This document shows, in pieces, positions 23,604-33,658 of a stretch of DNA of 64,000 nt. The stretch spans positions 310,001 to 374,000 of the forward strand of contig OY744468.1 in the NCBI GenBank assembly GCA_963556145.1, in the 5' to 3' direction. The position numbers and the translations under genes were made by a program. How positions within the stretch are numbered: position 1 is the stretch's first letter; each line of letters begins with the position of its first letter. The DNA is from Hygrocybe punicea. Its lineage: Eukaryota; Basidiomycota; Agaricomycetes; Agaricales; Hygrophoraceae. Under the pieces are notes generated by a model. It searched no databases. It saw nothing but the letters and a program-made list of their open reading frames with translations, and was not told the DNA's origin.

Positions 23604-23986
23604 AGCTATCCCGTTTGTGGGGATGCAGCTCACAATTTGCATTACCACAAGCAGTCAACCCTTGCGACGTTCTACACGGCGGAAATAGGCTTTGTTGAAT
23701 GTGCCTAAAAAGGTGATATGTGGAATAAATCATAAATATATAATACTTGTGACATGTCACTTGTGCAAGGCCCAACGTGACATAACATTTTCCTCTACCC
23801 ATGCCTCTCAATGGTTCGGTGTTTATTACAAGGAATACATTTAACAGCAGAGGAGGCAGATGATGCATTGCGATGTCAGGAATATACATGAGTAGGAAGC
23901 AGTATGAATGATATGATCCTCCCGGCTACTTACGATGGCGTTTCAGGTCTGTGGAACGTAGTGGTGAATCTGTGTGAATGATCATA
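23604..23986. other. Convergent intergenic region
   Basis: Lies between the 3' ends of the coiled-coil gene (+) and the JmjC gene (-). It has GTGACATGTCAC and CAACGTGACAT motifs near 23750-23785. No further gene is seen. Confidence 0.45.
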
Positions 23987-26900
23987 TCAGTGTATATACA
24001 AGCTGTTGAGGCAATTTATCGTACCCGAGTCTTCCCTCCGAGGACGTTTCACAGGGGGTGTTGGGGGTTGGGGTGATCCATCAAAATCATTATACACTGC
24101 ATCACTGCCAGATGAGATGTCCATTTGATTGTCATCCTCTCCCTCGTCACTGTCCACACTCTGGGCATTTAACTTCCCCACCATCTCATTTCGATCCTCC
24201 TCCTCTTCGTCCTCCTCCTCTGCCCCATCCCCATCCGTCTCCTCCTCCTCTTCCTGCAGCTCCCCCTCCTCCTCCTCCTCCTCCTCCTCCCCCTCCTCCT
24301 GCAGCTCCCCCTCCTCGTCCTGCAGCTCCCTGTCCTCCTCCTCCTCCTCCTCCTCCTCCTCCTCCCCCTCCTCCTCCTCCTCCCCCTCCTCCTGCACCTC
24401 CCCTGCCTGCACCTCCTTGCCCTGCACCGCGCCCTCCTCCCCCCCCTTCTTTTCCTGCTGCTTCCCCTCGTCACGGTCTACATCTTCCTCATTTGACATA
24501 CCCAGGGGCATGATTAGACCGTCCTCATTCCACGAAGCTGCGTCATTTGAATTTCCCACCTGCTCAGGTGGATCCTCCTCATTCGGGCCAGCGACGTCCA
24601 TTTCTTCTCCCGCATCTTCCCCAGCCACGTCGGCTGAATTTCCCACCGTTACAGGTGGATCCTCTTCCCTCTCAGTGTCCACAGCCATGTCGTTTGCACA
24701 TCCAACCGTTGCAGGTGGATCCTGGTTTTCCTCTGTGGCTACCTCTTCGCCAGCTGCATCCACTAAATCTCCCACCTTCCTAGATGGATCATCCGCCTCT
24801 TCCTCACCATCAGTGCCCTCCCCTTTTTCGCACTCATTGTCTTTCGCCTTTTCCCATGTATCTGTGTCATCCTGTACCTCGCCTTCACCGGTAGTTGTGT
24901 TGACGAGCAGAATTGGATGAGGTGGAAAATAAGAATGGGACTGATGGGTACCACTGGACGGGTCTGAATGTGTATTTTGGGGCCGGTCCAGAAGAATTCC
25001 GATGGTGGGATCTGAAGCAGCTCATTCAGCTTTGGCACCAAATCTGGCCAATTGTTTTGAAAATGTCGGCGGACCGCTGACTCAACAGCTTTGGCTGTGC
25101 AATGTGCTGGTGCCTTCACAACCCCATCCTTGTCCCATTTATACCCAACAATTGCAGCAGATAGTTCCAAAAGACTTCGTTGGAAAATGTAAGAGGGGCT
25201 GATCCAGTGGTCTTCCATGAAGACAACAAAATGTTCCGCAAACCAGATTTGGAAATGTCTATATCTGCATCGTGCAATATTCTGTTCCTCATGAATGTCA
25301 GCTGATATGGTATGGGTGTAGAACTTCCTGTTGATGATATCCGCAAGCTCGATCAGGTTTCCCACAATCACAAGGTCGAGGAAGCCGTCTTCAGTTTCGA
25401 TCTTGGGCATATGAGACTTGGTGAAGACAGTAGCTGTGCAGTGAGCATTTTAATCTTCAGGAATTTGTAAACCTCGCCCAAAGTAGCTCACATGATGATT
25501 CGTGGTTCCCCGTGAAGTACTCCATCCACATGGTGAGAAGTCGGCGCAGAAATGTACGTGTCACATTATGCTCCGCGTTTGTGATGGTATGACTCATCAC
25601 GAAAGTATGGATAATCCCATAACAGGTATCCCGTATAGTTGACGTCGCATAGAGATGACGCCCATTCACAATGGAGTGCTCCACACCGAGGACATAATGT
25701 GGGGTGCACGGCCTCATGTAACTGTGTGTTTCAGCACACATCCGAGTTGTCACGAAATATATTCCCACTTACAGCACTGAACCCTTTGTGAGCAGTAATC
25801 CTTCTGCTTCCCACAAGCCTTTCCCACTATGTTTTCTCGGCTCCCACTCCTGAGGATAGGCCTTGTTAGTCGCAAGATTGCCTGCCTTGCGATCCCATTC
25901 GGCATCCCTTCGAGGCCTCATGAGGACCCAGTACTTTGCGCCAGTCCTGACAATAACCACCGTGCCAAAGCCATCATCATCTACGTGTGTCCAAGAAATG
26001 GCTCGAGCTGTCGCTGCCGTTCCCCAAGCCAAATCGTCGTTTAAAGGCTGCTCGCAGACAAACCCCGGTCGGCCGCGGGTTTCGTGCCAAGCAACCTCAG
26101 ATGATGAAAAGGACCTTTTCACGAATAGACAGGTAAATCTCGTGTTCGATCTTCGAAACAAGGTTGCTCACCGAAATTTTGGAGGTGGGTCCAACGTCAT
26201 ATGACCCATGGGAAGGTCAAGGAAATTGAAAACCCTTTCGTTGTCAGGGTCAAGCGCAAGCTGATATAATGTCTCCAATGTGCCAGGTTTGTTCATATTC
26301 TCGATATTAGGCACCAATCGCAATTCAGCAACTAACAAAGGCACTTTAGTCGCTATGCCCAGACATCGCTCCGGAAACGGACCTTGCACTGAACGAATGG
26401 ACGACAAAGACCCCAAAGTCTCCAAACCTTCCCTATCAAACTCCACTGTTTCTACAGGGGCATTGAGCACGAGGATGTGACGATGACGAAAGATTCCTTG
26501 AATTGTTGCAGCATCCATCGACTTGAAGATGTTCCATTCCACCACGAACACACATGATGCATGAGGATCATACATTTGTTCTCTTGCACTGGGCAGCCGA
26601 TGTGGAGGAACCCCATCAATGTAACTGGATTGGATCATTTCATATGTTTCCCGCAACAATGCATGTTCCACTTTTGCCTGTATTGTGCTTACCAGTTAAC
26701 AATCAAACGGTACAAAAATCAGACATCAACGTACAACGACGGATGGTGAATAGTGCACATGTTCAACGGGTTCGTGTACAGCGTCACCATCATACATCGT
26801 GAGATGAACACCCTCTGATGCTCGCTTTATGAATCATCAGTGGGGTGGCACGTTATCGAACAACAAAAGACACACAATGGGTGCTGGACGGCTGAGCAAA

Positions 26901-28862
26901 TCAGGTTCCCCATAATCCTATCAAAATATTCATTCATGACAAATGACACGTTCTTGAATCACTTACATCTCTGGTAAGGTCGATGATCACGTTCACTTTC
27001 TCTGGCGCTTTCTTATAGTCATCCTCGTCATCATCGTCATCTTCATCCTCAAGATCATCACGTTTCTTGGACTTGGGATAACTTCTTGTCGACCAGCGAG
27101 TGGATCTTTTCTTCCTCCGATAGGACCTCCCCGGCACAACCACGACTTTCTCTTCCTTCTGGACTTTCTCTGCCTTCTGCTTCTCCTTGCCTTTCGAAGA
27201 GTCCCCAACCTTGTCCAACATTTTGGCCTGGCTTCGGGTCAACATGGAGCTCTGTCCACCTGAAGCAAGCTCCTTCGATGGTCCACCCCTCTTCTTCCTT
27301 GTTAATTTCAATTGAAGCGGTTCATCATCGCTGGACAGAGGGTTGCCTGACGCAGGCTTGTCATTCTTTGCCTTGGGGTCTGTTGGAACATTTTGTTTCG
27401 TTGCCACCGTAAGCTGACTAGCAGAGTTGGTCAGGTCATCCACTTCCTTATCTTGCAACATCTGTTGTCAGTCCCAGCGATAAATGTAGAGACAGGCGGC
27501 GTACTGTCAAAACCTGCATCGCCGAAGATCCTAAACATATTCTTGTAATGGCCCTCCAAAGCGCCCTCTCCGTTTTGGCAAGGAATGGAGGCCTTTCATT
27601 GCCCAAGGCAAACGTGATCTTTTCCTTATGTCAACTACGTCCAAGTTGGCACAAATAATGGACTCACTGCCATGAGAGATGGCCGTGCATGAGATTCATG
27701 ATTGAAACGTCGTGGGAGAAGAGTAATTATGGGTGACAGTGTGAGGCTTAGGTGGAATAGATTTCTCATCCGATCATACATTAAACCTCCGAAAGACTTG
27801 GTGGTGAGGGCATTGACAAATGAGTCTTGCAATGGTAGATCAACACTCTTGGCCATCCTGAAACCATGTGAATTATTCATTTGCGGCAGGCGTAATGTGA
27901 TTGTAACGCAATCCCAACCTCTGTAGCTTCTCCACCCATGTTGTGAAGTCGCAGTCTACATATGAGTTGCCCTGTTTTTGTACAAAATCTGACACACATT
28001 TCATATAGGACATACGTCACATACCTGGCCAAACCACGTGAATGAGAATGCAAGAAGCTCTAGATTGAGGAGGATCTGGTTGACGTCGGAGGATTCGAGG
28101 TTGACAGATGCACAGTAAAGGATCCGGATGTTCATTTCTACTTCTTTTTGGGCTGGTGTCAAGTGTGCTGGGAGAGCGACTGCAAAGATAGGGATGGTGT
28201 CCATACTGGACACCACTTTCTGCGGCACTGCCACAGCTGAAACACCCACCACTTCTTGATCTTGTTGCGTGATTAATAGACTTTTGCATGTCATACGAAG
28301 CTTCGTGATCGGCTTACTCCAGTCTCTCAGAAATTTGTAGAGCTTCAAGATGGTGTGCAAACGTCAACTTAAAACGTCTTCCCAAATGTGAATGGTGAAC
28401 TCACCTTGGTCAACTTCTCGCTCATCTCTGGTTTCGCTGATCTCCGAATTACTTTGAAACTTGGATGACGAGGCAACCCAACAGCATCCATGAGCTTATC
28501 GAGCAGGGTATAGCGAAGGATTGAGTGAGCCGCTACCAGGAGGTCATTCCGGTACACAGTAGTCCACCTTGCCACATCACGCATAGCAGAGCCATCAGCA
28601 GAGAGGTATTCTTGGATGGTTTGGGCTTTACGTGAGATTTCACCTGTGGGATTCACATAATCCAATTGCTTTGCCAGGGCCTAGCAGATAAGTTGACCGT
28701 CAATGTTACAAGGTGGGAGATTTGACGCACCATCACAGCCAAGGTGGACGGTGTGTTTCCTAGAGCAGACTGATTGCCAATTAAGGTTACGATAGCCTTC
28801 TCAAGTGAATCTTCAGCAAGAGGCGTGCCATTGACCCACGGGAAGTCCTGGAACACATTCAT
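23987..28862 (-). CDS. JmjC-domain (2OG-Fe(II)) protein, KDZ cargo
   Basis: Minus-strand multi-exon gene starting at 28862 (MNVFQDFPWVNGTPLAEDSL). A 50-bp intron (28681-28730) joins it to ALAKQLDYVNPTGEISRKAQ. Further exons end in FSFTWFGQ plus GNSYVDCDFTTWVEKLQRLG. A basic/acidic linker follows (26934-27461; LTRSQAKM, RRKKRSTRWS). The JmjC core is at 25457-26671: FNFLDLPMGHMTLDPPPKF; then LAWGTAATARAISWTHVDDD with the HxD iron ligands; GFGTVVIVRTGAKYWVL with a likely 2-oxoglutarate Lys; and, after an intron, MRPCTPHYVLGVEHSIVNGR supplying the distal His. The C-terminus (23987-24780) is a Glu-rich tail with EEDPP.TVGN repeats. JmjC enzymes usually demethylate histone lysines in the nucleus; the substrate here is unknown. 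Exact exon borders between 24900 and 27500 remain approximate. Confidence 0.78.
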
Positions 28863-29014
28863 GCTTCAGAAATTACTGCCAGACATGACAGACGCATGTA
28901 GAGAAGTGATTGACGGCGCCGAGGTGCTTGCTGATGACGACATTGCCAAAATGTTCAATTCGAGTGTATCTGAGAGCAATTCAAGAGAGGCTGAGGCTAG
29001 ATGATAAGGGTGCA

Positions 29015-29110
29015 GAAGGTATAAAAAAAAATGACGCGTCACGGTTTACTGTGATCACGTGTGACCACATCACGTGAATTGCCACATTTAAGTACACATT
29101 TCGAATTGAC
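29015..29110. promoter_or_regulatory. CACGTGA-type motif cluster upstream of JmjC gene
   Basis: Within 80 bp upstream of the JmjC start: GACGCGTCAC, GTGATCACGTGTGACCAC and ATCACGTGAATTGCCAC. The same palindromic core recurs at 32280-32430 and 47790-47890. Confidence 0.4.
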
Positions 29111-29336
29111 TGAGTTGTCAATGTGACAGAGTTATCAATGTAAAGCCATGGAAATTCTCCGAACACTGTCTAACACTGTCTAGCTATCTGTTAGTTGAAA
29201 CTCATAGGCCTTCGTCGTCCGTGAATGAGGATAACGAGATTTAGTTCCACAGAGGTTTCTGACTACAGTCGTACAAAGCATGCAATGGTAGCCGTCGTAC
29301 TTTTACGTTAGGATGATATCTCCCTTGGCACAATAG

Positions 29337-30900
29337 CTAATTCCATCTCCATTCCTGTGATGCCCAAAACTCAGCATTCATCTCCCTTGCAAACACATTG
29401 TGTCGGCTCCAGGTGGGCTTGTCAATGTTGAGACGGTCATGTACCATGTTTCGCATATAATGCGCCATGCATATTCTTTCACCGCCCTCCCATCTGCCTA
29501 CACTGTGACTGAGAACCTTGCCACAAATTTCGATGACGGTTCCTGGCGAATAAGAGAACGTAGCATCCAACTCAGGGATGGCTAGTTCCGCGTTCGTATG
29601 TGTCCCACAACTCGCCAGCAAATCATATCATTCTGGACACCCTCCAGCATCTCTGTGTCGAGTTGTAATCCTGTTAACGATAACGGCGATTCCAGTGTAA
29701 ACAGATGTCCACTCCTTAGCATTTTCGTGTGTTTCCACGTTCTCAATCGTTTCGCCGTCCCGGATTTTCGTCACAGCCAGAAGGCCAGCTGTGTACAATG
29801 ACTGATGGGTTAACGCAGTAATTGCGTTGAAGATCAGCTCGCTGGGTTCGATTGCAGCCATCCACATGGTGGCTTCAGTTGTTCGAAGAGTTGTCGACGT
29901 GATCAACCTATCGGTAAGTCGCTGAAAAAACAGGCGGTCAGCTCATGTAAAACAGATGACTAACTAAAGGTGTTACCTCTCTACCCTGAGCAAACCATGC
30001 TGCGGCGAAATCCACTGATCCTGGGTGAAATCGTGGGTTTGGAGGTGGAAAGAAAATGTTTGGATCTTTCCTCCATTGCGGATCTTTCCCTTTCTCAATT
30101 TTTTTGAGGGACTCTGAATAGGATTCTTCCAGAATTTCGGTTATCATTTCAGCACTGACATTCAATTCCTCCTGTGTCACAGTGGGTACTGTCAAAAACC
30201 ATATTTCCGGGGGGCAAGTGACTCACAATACGTCTTGGAGTTACAACATCAGGTAGATACCAGACCAAAATTGAACCACACGTGTCAATTACTGTAGCTG
30301 GTTCATCCACATGTCCGATGTGAATCTCCTGAAAAAACCTGAGTAGGTTTTCATTGTCAGCATCCGAAGTGTCCTTGATATTCTTCACTCGATTTGCCAG
30401 TCTATTCGCATCCAAGGGCACAATTACTTTGAGGCAAGATGTCAGTCTAAATATGCCGACTTTCATGGCAGCAACGTACTAGGGTTCAAAATTGCGGCTG
30501 CCACAGTGAGGAGAACCCTCTCCAGTTCGGATTCTGAGACCGTGTCCGACTTGGAGAATGTTTCGCAATCTGGGGCCGAATCTCCCAAGCCCTTGCTAAC
30601 TGGAAGCTGATCCCTCAGCATCATCAAACGTGATCTACAAAACATGTAAGATATGACATTGAAGCAGCATGGATCTGACCTCAGCCGTTTGCATTCCTCT
30701 ACAGGAGACTTCGGAGGGCGCATGCCTGACTTCCTATAATACGATGTAGTGTTTGAGAGGATTCTTCTCAGCCTCGTCCACATATGTTTCTTTAGATTTG
30801 GAGCCAGACCACAATCCTTTGTTTTCATGTTGACGGAAAGCGAGGCTTCCATTGCCTTGGATTGTGCATTCTTTGAGGGGATTCTGTCTGCGTACATAAT
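29337..30900 (-). pseudogene. TET/JBP-type 2OG-Fe(II) dioxygenase, KDZ cargo, one nonsense codon
   Basis: Four or more exons, read from 30900 downwards. Blocks in order: basic N-terminal region (LAPNLKKHMWTRLRRIL); ANRLANRVKNIKD; HIGHVDEPATVIDTCGSILV with WYLPDVVTPRR; PNPRFHPGSVDFAAAWFAQG; LTHQSLYTAGLLAVTKI. The catalytic part is WTSVYTGIAVIVNRITTRHR followed by DAGG, giving the HxD iron pair. Then come YSPGTVIEICGKVLSHSVGR (distal His) and GERICMAHYMRN, whose Arg would bind 2-oxoglutarate. This matches the TET/JBP group reported with basidiomycete KDZ transposons (Iyer and colleagues), which oxidise 5-methylcytosine or thymine. A TGA at 29628-29630 (coding strand) falls ten residues after HxD, between CPE and YDLLASCG; a single change from a sense codon would explain it. 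The first exon is uncertain. Confidence 0.8.
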
Positions 30901-31159
30901 GGTTGAGAAGTGAGATTGGTTGAGAATTGGGAAGGTCGGTTTTAGTACACATGGTGGCCTCGAGGCGGTATAATTTAATAAGGTGTTATTATGGTTAGAA
31001 CTTTTAGCATTTAATAATTTGCTGCATACAGCAATTTCACCATGTCACAAGAACGACCAACTATGATATAACACACAATATAGCACAAAAAATGGCAATG
31101 CCGAGCAGATTCAGTGTATATACATATACAGACCATGCACATTTATAAGCTGATTGATA

Positions 31160-32200
31160 CCTGTGCCGTTTGGTGAATGATAGAATAGTCAAAAGTACAG
31201 CAAGACTTACTTTTCTTGACGTCAACAAGGCCACCAGGCCCACTACAGGGAGGTTGCCTGGCAAGGAAATCAGGGGGATTCACCCGCCCTTTCATTCCAG
31301 GTTGACCGGCAGCGGCAAGCACCCATTTCTGAGGATGGGCCACCACCGGTTTGGCATGCACTGATGCCACAACTTGCGCTATGAAGGAGTGGTCTGAAAT
31401 AAGTAAAATTGTCAGCAAGCCTATTCGCCGCGACAAAACATGATGGACAGAGCAGCTGTAATGAAAGGGAATCACTACTATAAGATGACGTATATCACCT
31501 GTGAGTCAACCTGTCAACATGGGTAATATTAAAATGAGCAGACACACACCTCGGTTGTAGCCAGGAATACCGCCAGGCCCGCTGCAAGGAGGTTGCCTGG
31601 CAAGGAAATCAGGGGGATTCACCTGCCCTTTCATTCCAGGTTGACCGGCAGCAGCAAGCGCCCATGTCTGAGGACCTGCCACCATCGGTTTGGCACGCAC
31701 TGATGCCACAACTCGCGCTCATGGATAACTTATCTGAACACAGTAAAATTGTCAGTAAGCCTATTCACCGCCACAAAACACGATGGAAAGAGAAGCTGTA
31801 ATGAAAGTGAATCACTACTAAAAGCGCAATATTAAAATGAGAAGACACACACCTTGGATGCAAACGGGTATACCGCCAGGCCTGTTGCAAGGAGGTTGCC
31901 TGGCGAGCAAATTGGTAAGATTCACCCACCTTTTCATTCCAGGTTGACCGGAGGCAGCAAGCACCCATGTCTGAGGACCGGCCACCATCAGTTTGGCACG
32001 TACTGATTCCACAATTAATGCATGTGGAAACCTTGGCAGGAAGCTGTAGAAGATCAATCGCAGTGACAAACAATCAGTCACTTATGAATATTCTAAGTGA
32101 ATGGCATTCAGCAGAGACATAACAAACCACTCACCATTCGGGTAGAAGAATGATATGCAACCTAAAGTGCGTGGCATCCCATAATGCGAGATTGTTGCCC
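31160..32200 (-). CDS. Gene with triplicated exon upstream of TET/JBP
   Basis: Three tandem units of about 310 bp (near 31205-31385, 31555-31715, 31860-32010) each encode the same roughly 57-residue exon. Its core is VRAKPMVAGPQTWALAAAGQ, then PGMKGQVNPPDFLARQPPCS and GPGG. Each has a GT donor after its GPGG segment and an acceptor before VASVRAK, so the duplication preserved reading frame and introns. The likely first exon is near 32150-32225 (IVVPGNNLALWDATHFRLHI). The units are 80-90 percent alike. Pro/Gly/Cys content suggests a small folded or extracellular-like module, but I recognise no family. It could be the 5' half of the TET/JBP gene or a separate gene. A degenerate copy of exon 1 and one unit is at 47930-48390. 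Confidence 0.55.
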
Positions 32201-32279
32201 GGTACAACAATCTCGCAGTGTGGGATGTACAATGATGAGGGGGAAAACAACGAAGGATGGGAAAAAGAATTCAATCAGC

Positions 32280-32430
32280 GCTTGTGATTGGTTGTATTTG
32301 TTCACGTGACAAACGTGGTTGGTTTTCATCACGTGAAATGACTTGACTCACATGATGTGGCCAAGTTTGGATGGTGACAAGTCACGTCCGTGATGTCACG
32401 TTTGGACGTCCAAACGTGACATCACAGGCG
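32280..32430. promoter_or_regulatory. Bidirectional promoter region with 36-bp palindrome
   Basis: A perfect palindrome at 32390-32425 (half-site GTGATGTCACGTTTGGAC), preceded by TCACGTGACAAACGTGG, CATCACGTGAAATGA and GACAAGTCACGTCC. It sits between the minus-strand triplicated-exon gene and the plus-strand ORFs starting at 32477. Consistent with clustered E-box/CRE-like sites for a bZIP or bHLH factor; no direct evidence of function. Confidence 0.5.
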
Positions 32431-32439
32431 TGACTCGTT

Positions 32440-33110
32440 GTTGTGTGCATTCATATACTGGCTAGGAAAGTCGTAAATGGCAGTGTTGCAAAGGCCCGTA
32501 GTTACGGAAACGTCAGTACTGTATATTGTTACATTTGAAATTCATGCTCTGGGCAGGAAGCTTGTGAATGGCACTTTGTTGCACAGACGTTTAATTACAG
32601 CGTCGCTGCCGAATAATGAACACCTTTGCCTTGATTTCAACTGTATATGTGGGCGGTTGGTGAAAATTAACGTTCACAGGTTTCACCGACAATCAAGGGA
32701 TGTAGCACACCTGCAACAAACCTAGTGGCTAGGTGAACGAAATATCCCATACGCATACGAACATTTTCGTCCACACCAAACATGTGTGGCCAGCCTCCTT
32801 TCAGGAACGGCGTTCGTGCATGGCCTGCGTCTTCCGATCGCATCATGCCGAGCCATCGGACAGAATATTGTTCTTGTTCGGTGACGGCCGCATGAAAAGA
32901 CACGAATAGATTTCAGGCACATCCTAAACAATCAAAAGTGGGGTCAGTGTAATGTTGTAAACACACTGGGGGAAGCATTCAATGTCGTGAAAAGCAGCAG
33001 CTTTACCAGGCCACACGTCAACAAGAACCGCTGTAAATGCGGCGTTCCACATTTCCCTGGTACAGTGCCCTACCAAGGATACAACAGCGCTGTCATTTGC
33101 TGCCGTACCA
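32440..33110. other. Unresolved coding fragments
   Basis: A plus-strand frame (32477-32725; MAVLQRPVVTETSVLYIVTF) includes NNEHLCLDFNCICGRLVKIN. Minus-strand frames at 32667-33172 also look protein-like. I could not decide which strand is coding. Confidence 0.3.
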
Positions 33111-33515
33111 GTGATTATTGCCATGCAGCAAGATGGTAGTGTGTTGGAATCAAGAGAAATTACCTTGGCCAACGTTGATGGTGCGACTCAGGATGATGAT
33201 TGCGGCATCTACATGCTGCACTTCCTCCGAATCTTCTTAGAAAACCCAATAGAAATGATGAACATCATGCTGGGTGACGAGATTGCTATCAGAGCTGCCA
33301 AAGATCCATGGCAAGACGGGCGGATACCCACGCTCCGTCAGGAACTCCAGGGGGCGTTGTGCAGGCAAGCTGTTCGTAATTGCATTCAGGGTGATGCGCT
33401 GGAAAGGGTTGTATTGGAAGGAAAGGAGGGTTCATCCGGTGATGTTAAATTGGTCCCCGGTTGGTTTGAGGCCCCAACTATGGTATCAGATTCTGACAGT
33501 TCATCGGATTTGTAA
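33111..33515 (+). CDS. Possible Ulp1-like (C48) peptidase C-terminal fragment
   Basis: 134-codon frame containing NVDGATQDDDCGIYMLHFLR, resembling the Asp..Cys-Gly core of Ulp1/SENP cysteine peptidases (usually Q..xDCGxYVL), and FLENPIEM. Ulp1-like peptidases are known companions of KDZ transposases. The upstream His-containing half was not found, and the start Met is arbitrary. The fragment ends 140 bp before the KDZ transposase start. It could be truncated or unrelated. Confidence 0.4.
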   Translation: MIIAMQQDGSVLESREITLANVDGATQDDDCGIYMLHFLRIFLENPIEMMNIMLGDEIAIRAAKDPWQDGRIPTLRQELQGALCRQAVRNCIQGDALERVVLEGKEGSSGDVKLVPGWFEAPTMVSDSDSSSDL

Positions 33516-33658
33516 CATTTTCCTGTCCTCAAATGTATTTGTATATCAAGCGACGTAATAATCTTTATTATTATCCATGTGTTTTGCCTCGTGTATTGGT
33601 CTTTATAAGGCGTGTCATTTTCTCACTTTTCCCACACTCATCTAACTATTGTTCATCC

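Noticed and set aside
24058..24920. Plus-strand Ser- and Pro-rich ORFs
   Set aside because: Antisense shadow of the Glu-rich tail of the JmjC gene; the minus frame continues the spliced gene.
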